A stretch of 64,000 bases of DNA from Bacteroidaceae bacterium (GTDB lineage: Bacteria > Bacteroidota > Bacteroidia > Bacteroidales > Bacteroidaceae): positions 22,598 to 86,597 of the forward strand of contig CAAGGT010000191.1 of NCBI GenBank assembly GCA_900769465.1. The letters run 5' to 3'. The notes below the pieces were generated by a model. That model was given only the letters and a program-made list of their open reading frames with translations. It was not told the origin of the DNA and searched no databases. Below, piece after piece: positions 52,092 to 61,894 of the stretch (its first letter is position 1; every line of letters begins with the position of its first letter). A program made the position numbers and the translations under genes.

Positions 52092-52683
52092 CCTTGTCAT
52101 AATAGGATTCTTTATCCTGGGCATCGTGTGCGGAATAACGGATATAATCCCGGCCGAGGCTTTCGAAGGCAACATAAGCCTCTATACCCTGTGTGCGCTC
52201 ATGTTCTGTGTGGGTGTGAGCATTGGCAACGACCCAGGCAGCATAAACAGTTTCAGGCAATTGCCGCGCCGGCTCACCCTGCTGCCCATAGCGACAATAC
52301 TGGGTACTTGGGCGGCACTGGTAATAGTGAATCTGTTGCTCGATTTCCGCACCACGCAGCAATGCTATGCCGTGGGTTCGGGCTTTGGCTACTACTCGCT
52401 TTCGAGCATCTTCATCACCGAATATATGGGTGCGGAACTGGGCACGCTTGCCCTGCTCACCAACATAGCAAGGGAATTGCTCACTTTGCTTGCCGCACCG
52501 CTGCTGGTAAAATATTTCGGCCCATTGTCACTCATTTCGGCCGGCGGAGCAACCACCATGGACACCGTGCTGCCGTCGGTCATACGCTACTCGGGCAAGA
52601 AATATGCCATTCTGTCAATCTATCAGGGATTCGTAGTGGACTTTTCGGTCCCCTTTATGGTCACGTTCTTCTGCACGATATAA
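52081..52683 (+). CDS. LysO lysine exporter, C-terminal subunit
   Basis: 200 residues with about five to six helices: IIGFFILGIVCGITDIIP, LYTLCALMFCVGVSIGNDP, GSGFGYYSLSSIFITEYMG and AGGATTMDTVLPSVI. These are the conserved core of LysO. It starts inside the preceding gene (11-base overlap), so translation is coupled. Split lysO genes of this kind are, to my knowledge, usual in Bacteroidales rather than a frameshift. Confidence 0.9.
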   Translation: MKGSLVIIGFFILGIVCGITDIIPAEAFEGNISLYTLCALMFCVGVSIGNDPGSINSFRQLPRRLTLLPIATILGTWAALVIVNLLLDFRTTQQCYAVGSGFGYYSLSSIFITEYMGAELGTLALLTNIARELLTLLAAPLLVKYFGPLSLISAGGATTMDTVLPSVIRYSGKKYAILSIYQGFVVDFSVPFMVTFFCTI

Positions 52684-52688
52684 AAAAA

Positions 52689-52714
52689 GCAGACAGGAGC
52701 AAAGCTCTGCCTGC
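52689..52714 (-). terminator. Intrinsic terminator for thioredoxin
   Basis: On the minus strand GCAGGCAGAGC and GCTCCTGTCTGC form an imperfect stem followed by seven T. It lies 24 bases past the thioredoxin stop and also separates it from the convergent lysO. Confidence 0.88.
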
Positions 52715-52737
52715 CTGTACAGGATGTATGCCGTCGG

Positions 52738-53097
52738 TCACTTGAGCAGTATGCTCTCGACAGCCTCCTTGAGCTGTGGCTTGCCCATTGCACCCTGTGA
52801 ACGATGCATAGTACCGTTGCGCTCGATAAAAATGAGTGTAGGTATAGAGCGTATGCCAAAGAGCATAGCCAGCTCCTCTTCCTCGTCGACATTTATTTTA
52901 TACACGTCTACCTTGCCGGCATACTCGTCCGAGAGTTCTTCAAGCACCGGAGCAAGCATCTTGCAGGGACCACACCATTCGGCATAGAAATCAATCAGGG
53001 CAGGTTTGTCGCCCAAAAATTTGAAACTGCCGGGGTTGGACTTGTAATCGGCCACGCGGGCAATGAACTGCGCGCTTGTCAAATGAATTGTTGCCAT
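52738..53097 (-). CDS. trxA: Thioredoxin
   Basis: 119 residues with redox motif EWCGPCKM, IDFYAEWCGP, the cis-Pro region RSIPTLIFIERNG and a C-terminal helix. Cytoplasmic, no signal peptide. Reduces disulfides of ribonucleotide reductase and others. Single gene convergent with lysO. Confidence 0.96.
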   Translation of the reverse strand: MATIHLTSAQFIARVADYKSNPGSFKFLGDKPALIDFYAEWCGPCKMLAPVLEELSDEYAGKVDVYKINVDEEEELAMLFGIRSIPTLIFIERNGTMHRSQGAMGKPQLKEAVESILLK

Positions 53098-53309
53098 AAT
53101 ATCTTTTTTCTAAAGTTGTTGTATGCTGCAAATATAACATATTCAAACCGAAAGATTCTCTATATAACATTATTTAGCATTTGCCAAAAGGGCTGCCGCC
53201 ACCATGTATGGAACAAAAAAGAGATGGCTATGACTAAAAACAGAGCCACTTTATTGATTGTTTGAAGAGTTTAAACTAAATTAGCACAATATTATTAAAA
53301 AGCACTACT

Positions 53310-54782
53310 ATGCAGCAATATACACCCTTTGAAAAGTGCCTGCGCTTTTTGCGCCGTTACAACAGATACATAAAGGTTTCGGTAATTGCCATCATAGCCC
53401 TTGCAATAGCCGCTTTGCCAACGGAATGGTTCGGCATTGCGGGGCTCACACCCATACAGCAACGTGTAATAGCCATATTCGTGTGGGCTGCACTGATGTG
53501 GATAATAGAAGCCGTGCCGGCGTGGACAACGTCGCTGCTCATAATTGTGATAATGCTGCTCACGATATCAGACAGCGGAATTTCCCTGCTCACAAGCGGC
53601 TACGAGGCAAAAGAGCTAATGAGCTACAAGTCCATAATGGCCACATTTGCAAACCCCACGGTAATGCTTTTTATGGGTGGTTTCATACTGGCCCTTGTGG
53701 CATCGAAGAGCGGCATTGATGTGAGTATGGCACGCGCAATGCTCAAACCTTTCGGTTCAAGACCACGTCTTGTGCTGCTGGGTTTCATTCTTGTTACGGC
53801 CATATTCTCAATGTTCGTGAGCAACACCGCCACAGCGGCAATGATGCTCACCTTCATGGCACCCATCATAAGGCAGTTGCCTGCAAGCGAAAAGGGAACA
53901 ACGGCACTTGCACTTGCAATACCCATAGGCGCGAACATAGGTGGCCTTGCCACCCCCATAGGTACCCCGCCCAACGGCATTGCCCTGCAGTATATCAACG
54001 ATGTAGACGGTCTGAACCTGGGAGTGGACTTTGGCGAATGGACTTTGGTTATGGCACCGCTCATGCTTGTAATCCTGCTGATATCGTGGCTGTTGTTGAG
54101 CGTGATGTTCCCATTCACAGCCAAAAAGGTGAACCTGACAATCATTGGTGGAGCAAAGAAGGGATGGAGAACATACGTCATATATGCTACGCTGGCTGTG
54201 ACCATATTGCTGTGGATGTTCGAGAAACTGACAGGCATCAATTCTTATGTAGTGGCACTAATACCAATTGGTGTGTTCGCTATAACGCGTATCATAAAGT
54301 CGAGCGACCTGAAGGATATTGACTGGGCCTGTCTGTGGATGGTTGCCGGCGGTTTTGCACTTGGCGAGGGAATGTCGAAGACCGGCCTTGCCAAGACATT
54401 GGTTGCAGCCATACCGTTCGACAGCTGGCCCGCACTGCTTGTGCTACTGGGCGGCGGCTTCATCTGCTGGCTCCTGTCGCAGTTCATATCCAATTCGGCG
54501 GCAACGGCACTTATGGTTCCCATTATGGTTGCAGTGGGCACGGGAATGAAGGATTCTCTTGGTGAATTCGGCGGTGTGGGAACACTGCTTGTGGGTGTTG
54601 CAATGGCGGCATCGTTCGCAATGTCGTTGCCAATCAGCACGCCACCGAATGCCATAGCATACTCAACCGGCCTAATAAAGACAAAGCAGATGTTCATCAC
54701 AGGAATGATGGTTGGCGTAATATCATTGATTATAGGTTACTCGCTCATCATCGCTGTGGGCAAGACAGGTTATTTTGGATAA
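53310..54782 (+). CDS. DASS/SLC13-family sodium-coupled anion transporter
   Basis: 490 residues with about 11 membrane helices. The duplicated SNT-type motifs are present: FVSNTATAAMML and ISNSAATALMVP, each followed by a TPxGTPPNGIA or STPPNAIAYS loop that builds the anion and sodium site. The family carries dicarboxylates, sulfate or citrate; substrate cannot be chosen here. It opens an operon with an outer membrane porin (19-base gap) and a GH84 enzyme, so the pair may form an uptake route through both membranes. Confidence 0.92.
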   Translation: MQQYTPFEKCLRFLRRYNRYIKVSVIAIIALAIAALPTEWFGIAGLTPIQQRVIAIFVWAALMWIIEAVPAWTTSLLIIVIMLLTISDSGISLLTSGYEAKELMSYKSIMATFANPTVMLFMGGFILALVASKSGIDVSMARAMLKPFGSRPRLVLLGFILVTAIFSMFVSNTATAAMMLTFMAPIIRQLPASEKGTTALALAIPIGANIGGLATPIGTPPNGIALQYINDVDGLNLGVDFGEWTLVMAPLMLVILLISWLLLSVMFPFTAKKVNLTIIGGAKKGWRTYVIYATLAVTILLWMFEKLTGINSYVVALIPIGVFAITRIIKSSDLKDIDWACLWMVAGGFALGEGMSKTGLAKTLVAAIPFDSWPALLVLLGGGFICWLLSQFISNSAATALMVPIMVAVGTGMKDSLGEFGGVGTLLVGVAMAASFAMSLPISTPPNAIAYSTGLIKTKQMFITGMMVGVISLIIGYSLIIAVGKTGYFG

Positions 54783-54801
54783 AATCAACATAAAAAGATA
54801 T

Positions 54802-56136
54802 ATGAAAAAGACACTATTCATCGCAGTGCTGATGTCCATATTCATCGGCAGCGTGACAGCGCAGGAGAAATTCAGTTTCAAGTTCTATGGCTTTGTGCGA
54901 AACTATGCTTGCTTTGACACAAGGGAGAGCCTCACATCAAATAGTGAGCAGTTCTACTATATGCCAAAGGATGTGAAACTAGATGCCGACGGCAATGACA
55001 TCAACGCACAGCCCAACATGATGCTGCTTAGCATCACCACACGTTTGGGACTCAACATCACCGGCCCCGAGTTCCTGGGCGCAAAGACATCGGCAAAGAT
55101 TGAGGCGGACTTTGCGGGATTCGGCACAAGCAACACAGTGCTGCGCATACGCCAGGCATACGCCAAGATGGACTGGAAGTACAGCAAGATACTCATAGGA
55201 CAGGCTTGGCACCCTATGATGGGTGATATGATGCCCGACGTGTTCTCACTTGAAACCGGCGCACCATTCACACCATTCAGCCGCACACCACAGTTGCGCT
55301 ATGACTACGCGAACAAGGGCTTCACTCTGACCGCGACAGCACTCTACCAGTTCCAGTACACATCCTATGGCCCCGACGGTGCATCATTCAACTATGCACG
55401 CAACGCCATTGTGCCCGAGCTCTATTTCCAGGCTATGTACAAGAACGGCGGTTTCCAGGCCGGTGTAGGCATTGACCTGCTCACTATAAAGCCACGCCAG
55501 AGCTACACTATAAAGGAGATGGAATACTCTCCCATATATGCCGATGACGGAACACCGATAACAGACAGCGAAGGCAACCCGGTGACTATCGGCAAGGAGG
55601 TTACCAACACATACAAGTGCAACGAGGCACCCGTGGTGAGTATCACCCCCACCCTGTTTGCATCGTACAAGGCCGACCGTTGGGGCATCAAGGGCCGCGT
55701 GACATATGCACAGAACGCTGCTCACCTTAGCATGATTAGCGGTTACGGTGTAACGAACATCAAGGATAACGGCGAGTGGGAATATGGTACAATCAACAGC
55801 ATCGGCGGTTGGATTGATGCCACCTACAAGCAGCCATTGAAGAAGGGCTACCTGCAGTTCTGCTGTTTTGCCGGCTACACAAAGAACCTGGGTTGCGAGA
55901 GCAACATCATGAAAGACGATAAGGATTATTTGATATTTATGCGCGGCGAGAAGAACATGGACTATATGTGGCGTGTTGCGCCAAGCATCCTCTACACACA
56001 CAACGCACTGCAGATTGGTGTAGAGTACAACCCCACCACTGTGGGCTACGGCACTCACGACGGCGACTACAAGATGTACAACCCACGCCCTGTGACCAAC
56101 CACCGCATCTGCGCAATGGTGAAGTATAATTTCTGA
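54802..56136 (+). CDS. Outer membrane porin (DcaP-like)
   Basis: 444 residues from the ATG at 54802 (MKKTLFIAVLMSIFIGSVTAQ signal peptide). The mature protein begins KFSFKFYGFVRNYACFDTRES and alternates amphipathic strands (TTRLGLNITGPEFLGAKTSA, LRIRQAYAKMDWKYSKILIG), ending in ...CAMVKYNF with the terminal Phe of barrel proteins. Probably a trimeric porin. Between the inner membrane transporter and GH84. Confidence 0.85.
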   Translation: MKKTLFIAVLMSIFIGSVTAQEKFSFKFYGFVRNYACFDTRESLTSNSEQFYYMPKDVKLDADGNDINAQPNMMLLSITTRLGLNITGPEFLGAKTSAKIEADFAGFGTSNTVLRIRQAYAKMDWKYSKILIGQAWHPMMGDMMPDVFSLETGAPFTPFSRTPQLRYDYANKGFTLTATALYQFQYTSYGPDGASFNYARNAIVPELYFQAMYKNGGFQAGVGIDLLTIKPRQSYTIKEMEYSPIYADDGTPITDSEGNPVTIGKEVTNTYKCNEAPVVSITPTLFASYKADRWGIKGRVTYAQNAAHLSMISGYGVTNIKDNGEWEYGTINSIGGWIDATYKQPLKKGYLQFCCFAGYTKNLGCESNIMKDDKDYLIFMRGEKNMDYMWRVAPSILYTHNALQIGVEYNPTTVGYGTHDGDYKMYNPRPVTNHRICAMVKYNF

Positions 56137-56159
56137 TAAAACAACTTAACCAATAGAAT

Positions 56160-58391
56160 ATGAACAAGAAAGTATTGACATTAGGCCTTATGCTTATGGC
56201 CGGCTTGGGCGCCACAGCCCAGGTGAGTCTTGTGAACCCTGTTCCACAGGAGGTTACGACAGCTGCCGAGAAGGTAATTTTTGATGCACCCGCAGCGTGG
56301 AGCATCAATGCAGCAAAAGCATACCAGAGCGGATACATCTACGATGCGCTCACCACTGCATCGCCCGAGATTGCAAAGAAGGCAGACTTCAAGGTGACAT
56401 TGGGTGTACGTGGCGACAGCCAGGTAGGCAAATACAAGAAGAATATCCCGGCAAAGAGCGAGGGTTACTTCATGAAGGTGACCGAGAAGGAGGCAGTCAT
56501 TGCCGCAAACGACGAGAAAGGTCTTTTCTACGGTGTGCAGACACTGCTTGGAATGATGAACGAAGGCAAACTCGAGGCCTGCACCATCACCGACTGGCCA
56601 GACGTTCCTTTCCGTGGAACTGTTGAGGGTTTCTATGGAACTCCCTGGAGCCACGAGGCACGCAAGAGCCAGCTCGCGTTCTATGGCCGCAACAAGATGA
56701 ACGTCTATATCTATGGTCCAAAGGACGACCCCTGGCACCGCGACAAATGGCGTGAGCCATACCCCGAGGCCGAGGCCAACCGCATTGCCGAACTCGTTAA
56801 CGTGGCAAAGGCTAATGGTGTGAATTTCTACTGGGCCATCCACCCGGGCGTTGACATCAAATGGAACGACCAGGACCGCGACTATCTTATGGCAAAGCTC
56901 GAGATAATGTACCAGTTGGGTGTACGCTCATTCGCAGTGTTCTTTGACGACATTTGGGGCGAGGGTGCAAAGGCCGACAAACAGGCTGCACTGCTCAACT
57001 ACATCGATGATAACTTTGTACAGGTGAAGAAGGATGTGGCTCCGCTCATCCTGTGCCCCACCGAGTACAACAAGGGCTGGGCAAACGAAGAGAAGGGTTA
57101 TCTGCGCACACTCGGTGCAAACCTAAACAAGGGTATCGAGGTAATGTGGACCGGAAACTCAGTGGTTGCCTGCATAGACAAGCCAACAATGGAGTGGATC
57201 AACGAGCGCATACAGCGCAAGGGCTACATTTGGTTGAATTTCCCTGTGAACGACTTTGTACGCGACCATATCCTTATGGGCCCTGCATACGGCAACGGTC
57301 TTGACATTGCAACCGATGTTTCGGGCTTTGTAAGCAACCCTATGGAGTATGCCGAGACATCAAAGATCTCGCTCTACGGCATTGCCGACTACTGCTGGAA
57401 CATGGAGGCATACGACTACCGGAGCAACTGGGAAAAGAGCCTCAAGGATATTCTCCCAAGCAACTATAAGGCATTGCGCACGTTCGCACTCTACAACAAG
57501 GACCTGGGTCCTAACGGTCACGGATTCCGCCGCGAAGAGGGTGAGGAACTCAAGGAGATTGTAGATAAAGCAGTTGCAGGTGACAACTTTGCCGTTGCAA
57601 TGCTCAACGTGGCGTGCTGCGAACTTGAAATGGCCTGCGACCTTCTGCTCAACGACAACAGCAACCCACAGCTGCTTCACGAGTTGCGTCCCTGGATTGT
57701 ACAGGGCAAGAACCTTGCAGCATACGGTAAGGCTGTATGCACAATGAAGATGTTTGCCGGCATGAAGGACAACAAGGGTGCAACAAGCCAGTTCATCACC
57801 TTTGAGAACCTCTACAAGCAGGCCCGTTCATTGCAGAAGCAGATGTTCGACCTCGAGAACAACAAGGCAATGCGCCACCCATACCAGATTGGAACAAAGC
57901 TTGGTACAAAGGTTATGCTGCCGACACTCAACAACCTGTTTGCACAGGCTACCGAGCAGTACAACAGCATACAGGGCACCGACCTCAACACAACAGCCGA
58001 GTACAACCCGTTCAAGCTCACATCATCAGTGACACAGCTTGCACTGCTTCCTGTGAAGCTCAACGGTGACAGAGTGGAGATTGCATCGGCACTCGAGGTA
58101 ATCAATTGGCAAGCAGGTGGCGAGCTTATGATTGAGAGCGAGACCCCTATCACATTCCAAGGTATGGACTTCAACTTTGGTGTGAACGGTGTTGCAAAGC
58201 ATTTCTCTCTCGAGTTGTTCGTTAACGGTGCTTGGCGCGAGGTGAGCCTGTTGCACTACCGCGATGATGACCCCGTTATCCACACCGGCAACGAACTCGG
58301 CGGTATGACAGCCACCAAACTGCGCATCACAAACAAGAGCGGCGAAGAGCAGAAGGTATACTTCAAGAGCTTCACCTTTATAAGAAGATAA
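56160..58391 (+). CDS. GH84 beta-N-acetylglucosaminidase (O-GlcNAcase)
   Basis: 743 residues, close to the 737 of B. thetaiotaomicron BtGH84. Signal peptide MNKKVLTLGLMLMAGLGATAQ; N-terminal hexosaminidase-like domain (residues ~25-145); TIM barrel starting FRGTVEGFYGTPWSHEARKS with the catalytic pair Asp263-Asp264 in VFFDDIWG, and NFPVNDFVRD, YGIADYCWNM. A helical bundle and a C-terminal beta domain follow. It removes beta-GlcNAc by substrate-assisted catalysis; natural targets are host mucins or glycoproteins. Last gene of the operon, followed by a strong terminator. Confidence 0.96.
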   Translation: MNKKVLTLGLMLMAGLGATAQVSLVNPVPQEVTTAAEKVIFDAPAAWSINAAKAYQSGYIYDALTTASPEIAKKADFKVTLGVRGDSQVGKYKKNIPAKSEGYFMKVTEKEAVIAANDEKGLFYGVQTLLGMMNEGKLEACTITDWPDVPFRGTVEGFYGTPWSHEARKSQLAFYGRNKMNVYIYGPKDDPWHRDKWREPYPEAEANRIAELVNVAKANGVNFYWAIHPGVDIKWNDQDRDYLMAKLEIMYQLGVRSFAVFFDDIWGEGAKADKQAALLNYIDDNFVQVKKDVAPLILCPTEYNKGWANEEKGYLRTLGANLNKGIEVMWTGNSVVACIDKPTMEWINERIQRKGYIWLNFPVNDFVRDHILMGPAYGNGLDIATDVSGFVSNPMEYAETSKISLYGIADYCWNMEAYDYRSNWEKSLKDILPSNYKALRTFALYNKDLGPNGHGFRREEGEELKEIVDKAVAGDNFAVAMLNVACCELEMACDLLLNDNSNPQLLHELRPWIVQGKNLAAYGKAVCTMKMFAGMKDNKGATSQFITFENLYKQARSLQKQMFDLENNKAMRHPYQIGTKLGTKVMLPTLNNLFAQATEQYNSIQGTDLNTTAEYNPFKLTSSVTQLALLPVKLNGDRVEIASALEVINWQAGGELMIESETPITFQGMDFNFGVNGVAKHFSLELFVNGAWREVSLLHYRDDDPVIHTGNELGGMTATKLRITNKSGEEQKVYFKSFTFIRR

Positions 58392-58398
58392 AAGTTCT

Positions 58399-58451
58399 TA
58401 TACATAAAATGTTCCTGCATTGGAAACCAATGCAGGAACATTTTATGTATA
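58399..58451. terminator. Very strong bidirectional terminator
   Basis: A perfect 25-base stem with loop AAA or G-containing equivalent, centred at 58425, between the GH84 gene and the convergent PAP2 gene. The ends are AT-rich, so it can stop transcription from both sides. Confidence 0.93.
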
Positions 58452-58568
58452 CAAATTCCAAACTGTTTACAATGCTGTGCTATGTAAATTGATAAAGCTT
58501 ATATCGACAGGAAAATAAATTAACGTTCCTCTCCCACTGCAAGTGGAGAACTATGAAAACAATTGTTT

Positions 58569-59321
58569 TCAGTAATTTCTAATTATCTCATCGTGCATCC
58601 TGCCACGGTTTGATTTGAACAGTTTCCAGTCCTTGAAGATGGCATCGGTTGCCCAATAGGCAAGTTCGGCAGTCAAAATACCCACCGCAGCGCCTACAAT
58701 CACGTCACTCACATAGTGGCGGTTGTTGAGCACGCGCATCACGCCGGCAGCTGTAGCCACCGTGTAGCCGGCAATGGGTATCCACACACTCCTGTGTCCA
58801 TATTCGTGAGCCAACAGAGTGGCACCGGTGAATGCGGTAGCGGTGTGTCCCGATGGAAAACTGGCGTTGGCACCATTGGGGCGTGTCCTGTTGACAGTGT
58901 ATTTCAGACCGTTCACCACGGCTGCCATCATTATAGCGGCAAAGGCATCGGCAGTAACAACCTGATAACGATTCTTGCTCACACCCTTCACGCCGCAGAG
59001 TCCCATTGTGAGATGTGCTGCCCAGGGAAGATATTGCATATAATCATCGAATTTTGCCTCGAACCCGGGAAGATTTGTATTGACGGCATCGCGCACGTGG
59101 TGGTCAATGGGTATAAGTGCCAATCCGGCAGTGGCAACGGGCAACGCCACGCAAAAGGAGTGATGGGCATAGTTGAGGTTGAACTGTTTTCTTGTCGTTG
59201 CAGGCGCAGTGGTTGCAGCAACAGACGAAACCTCCTGGCCGGAGATGGACAATGAGTCTGTCTGTGCATTGGCCGAAAGCATTCCGAGCAGGCACAGCAG
59301 AATGATGAGACGTGTTTTCAT
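58569..59321 (-). CDS. PAP2-family membrane phosphatase
   Basis: 250 residues with signal peptide MKTRLIILLCLLGMLSANAQ. The three phosphatase motifs are visible: KYTVNRTRP, FPSGHTATAFT and RVLNNRHYVSDVIVG. Members dephosphorylate lipid phosphates such as undecaprenyl diphosphate or lipid A at the periplasmic face. The N-terminal ~50 residues are Ser/Thr/Ala-rich. A single gene, preceded by the BASS transporter gene with about a 100-base gap. Confidence 0.92.
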   Translation of the reverse strand: MKTRLIILLCLLGMLSANAQTDSLSISGQEVSSVAATTAPATTRKQFNLNYAHHSFCVALPVATAGLALIPIDHHVRDAVNTNLPGFEAKFDDYMQYLPWAAHLTMGLCGVKGVSKNRYQVVTADAFAAIMMAAVVNGLKYTVNRTRPNGANASFPSGHTATAFTGATLLAHEYGHRSVWIPIAGYTVATAAGVMRVLNNRHYVSDVIVGAAVGILTAELAYWATDAIFKDWKLFKSNRGRMHDEIIRNY

Positions 59322-59420
59322 GGTAGCTTTATCAATAGTTTGCCAAAACTGTCATCGGCTTTGGCTCTGCAAAAATAATCAATTGCAACCAATAGTGCAA
59401 CAAAAGGGGATTTTACGGAA

Positions 59421-60383
59421 TTACACTCCTTTTCTATGATTGTGTCTGTACAACTGATACGTGTTCACCAGGTTGTGCCACAGTGAGTAGAAACCGCCTG
59501 CAATGGCTGTGACAGGTGTAAGGAATGTACACGCAAACCAAATGGCAAAAACGGTGTTCTTTTGTCCCAGGGACTGACCACCGGCGATTACCTCACCATT
59601 GCGACGCCCGATGAAACGCCCGAAAGCAAACTGCACTACACAACACACCAATGATACCGCTGCAATCCCTGCCATAACCCAGATAGATAGATTACTGTGG
59701 GCTATTGCGCGCGAAGTCATTGCAATGGCAAGCGACAACGCCACAAGCCATAGGTAAAATGGCAGATTACGTCCTTTGGTAACAAGCAACGAGTGCAGAC
59801 GTGGCAGTAATCGGCGTACAGCCTCGGCACAGAGAAGCGGGCACAACAGCAACGGGAACACCTTTCCCATAATGAGCAGGAACGATGATGCGAGTGACAT
59901 ACCCTCGACAGGGTGCGAGAATGCAAGAAACACCGGAGCCACAAACGCTACGGCAACATTTATCTGCATTGTATAAGAGATTAGTGAAGCCGAGTTCCCA
60001 CCCAGACGTGCTGTAATGACAGCCGCGGCCGTTGCTGTGGGGCACAACAGGCACATCATTGCAGCCTCGAGCAGTACACGCAAGGTCTCGGACATATTCG
60101 GTACGAATGCGATACAAAGGGATATTGCAATGAACGACAACAATTGGAAAGCAAGCAACCACAAGTGCCACCACGAGGGTTTGAGTTCCTTGACCTTCAC
60201 CTTGCAGAAAGTGACGAACAGCATTGCAAAAATGAGCGAGGGTTGCACTACTGCCAGCAGTGACGACACAAAATCATGGGTACTATCGAACAGCGGTATA
60301 TTGACATAGAGCAGGTACATCACCACTCCACCAAGCATTGCTATGGGCAACGACCAATCGCGCAGGATTTTATGCAATCTCAT
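59421..60383 (-). CDS. Bile acid:sodium symporter (BASS)-family transporter
   Basis: 320 residues, ten predicted helices. Typical BASS segments: CLLCPTATAAAVITARLGGN (fourth helix crossing region) and GGQSLGQKNTVFAIWFACTF in the second crossing helix, then LTPVTAIAGGFYSLWHN. The natural solute may be a bile acid, pantoate or another organic anion. It overlaps the start region of the nnr gene by four bases (ATGA), so they are translated together. Confidence 0.85.
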   Translation of the reverse strand: MRLHKILRDWSLPIAMLGGVVMYLLYVNIPLFDSTHDFVSSLLAVVQPSLIFAMLFVTFCKVKVKELKPSWWHLWLLAFQLLSFIAISLCIAFVPNMSETLRVLLEAAMMCLLCPTATAAAVITARLGGNSASLISYTMQINVAVAFVAPVFLAFSHPVEGMSLASSFLLIMGKVFPLLLCPLLCAEAVRRLLPRLHSLLVTKGRNLPFYLWLVALSLAIAMTSRAIAHSNLSIWVMAGIAAVSLVCCVVQFAFGRFIGRRNGEVIAGGQSLGQKNTVFAIWFACTFLTPVTAIAGGFYSLWHNLVNTYQLYRHNHRKGV

Positions 60384-61894
60384 CGTTTGTCCTCCTCAAG
60401 TGAACGCCACGCACGTGGCAGAGAATCTACTATATCACCGGCAACAAGCGCCACCTCACCTTTGTCACCTGCGGCAATGTCACCAGCAAGACCGTGGATA
60501 TAGACCGCAAGACGTGCCGCATCGGGGGCCGTGAGTCCACGGGCAAGCAAAGAGAGTATACAACCGGTGAGTACATCACCGCAACCGGCTGTCGCCATTC
60601 CGGGATTGCCTGTGCTGTTGAAGTGCATTGTCCCGAGCTGTGTCACCACTACGGTATGGGCACCTTTGAGAACTATTGTCACACCAAAGGTCATTGAATA
60701 GGCCTGTGCAGCCTGCAGGCGCACGTATGAACTCTCCGTTGCGCCGAAGAGGCGGGCAAATTCGCCGACGTGGGGTGTGATTATGCTACCTTGGGGCAGG
60801 CGTTGCATATATGCCGGATTGCGGGCAAGGATATTCAGGGCATCGGCATCCAGCACCATAGGAGCGTTGCAATTGTCAATGAGATGCAGCAACGCAGCCT
60901 CGCTCTCCTTGCTCTGCCCGAGCCCGGGGCCTACGGCAACTGCCGTATAGCGTTCAGTATCAATATTGTCACTGAAACAGCACTCGTTACTGTCTATGCT
61001 TGTCATAGCCTCGGGGACAGCGACCTGCACTATGGCATTGTTCGCGGCGGGGACGTGTACTGTAAGCAAGCCCACACCACAACGCAGGGCTGCACGTGCC
61101 GCAAGCACCGATGCACCCGCCATACCCTTTGAACCTGCCACAAGCAGCGCACGGCCAAAATTGCCCTTGTGAGCATGTTTGGCGCGAGGCCTGACCAATG
61201 GCAATATCTCATCCTTGCAAGTATAGAAGAAGGGCGAGGGAGTTTCGTCTATCGCACGTTGCGAAAGACCTATGTCAAGTATCTGCACCCCCCCGACGAA
61301 CATTTCGTTCTCGGCAAACAACTGTGAAAGTTTCGGGAACTGCAAGGTTAGCGTGAGTGTGGCAAAGACAATGAGCTGCAACGACGGTTCGTTTTCACCG
61401 CCCAGGAGCCCCGATGGCATATCCACTGCCACAACATCATTGGTACAGGCATCTATTCCGCGTATTACATCGGCAAAGACACCGGCAACAACAGGGCGGT
61501 CGAGCCCGCTGCCAAAGAGAGCATCTATTATTATTGAATCGCTGTTTATCGTAGGCATTGAGAAGCTGTCGGCAACCTGCACAACGGGCACACCGGTGCC
61601 CTGCAGACGTTCAAGATTCACCGCACAATCAGGCGACAACTTTCCTTTTGGATTTATGAGCCATACAGAGACGCCACAACCGGCATCGTGCAGCATACGC
61701 GCAACGGCAAGACCATCACCGCCATTGTTCCCCGGACCGGCAAACACAGCAAAGCTGCGCCCTGCATAGCGTTCAAGAATTGCATCGGCCAAAGCACGCG
61801 CTGCGCGCTCCATAAGGTCTATGGAGGCGACAGGCTCATTCTCGATGGTATATGCATCAATGGCCTTTATAATAGGTGTATTGAAGAATTTCAT
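60380..61894 (-). CDS. nnrD: Bifunctional NAD(P)H-hydrate epimerase / dehydratase
   Basis: 504 residues. N-terminal epimerase (YjeF_N): FAVFAGPGNNGGDGLAVARML, IIDALFGSGLDRPV and VAVDMPSGLLGG. C-terminal ADP-dependent dehydratase of the ribokinase-like fold: KGNFGRALLVAGSKGMAGAS, AVGPGLGQSKE, VLDADALN, ITPHVGEFARL and TGNPGMATAGCGDVLTGCI. It repairs NADH and NADPH hydrates. The aroQ stop overlaps it by four bases. Confidence 0.97.
   Translation of the reverse strand: MKFFNTPIIKAIDAYTIENEPVASIDLMERAARALADAILERYAGRSFAVFAGPGNNGGDGLAVARMLHDAGCGVSVWLINPKGKLSPDCAVNLERLQGTGVPVVQVADSFSMPTINSDSIIIDALFGSGLDRPVVAGVFADVIRGIDACTNDVVAVDMPSGLLGGENEPSLQLIVFATLTLTLQFPKLSQLFAENEMFVGGVQILDIGLSQRAIDETPSPFFYTCKDEILPLVRPRAKHAHKGNFGRALLVAGSKGMAGASVLAARAALRCGVGLLTVHVPAANNAIVQVAVPEAMTSIDSNECCFSDNIDTERYTAVAVGPGLGQSKESEAALLHLIDNCNAPMVLDADALNILARNPAYMQRLPQGSIITPHVGEFARLFGATESSYVRLQAAQAYSMTFGVTIVLKGAHTVVVTQLGTMHFNSTGNPGMATAGCGDVLTGCILSLLARGLTAPDAARLAVYIHGLAGDIAAGDKGEVALVAGDIVDSLPRAWRSLEEDKR

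Noticed and set aside
51801..52683. Frameshifted lysO
   Set aside because: The two frames have their own starts with an 11-base overlap and split at a natural boundary between membrane segments. Split lysO is to my knowledge usual in this group.
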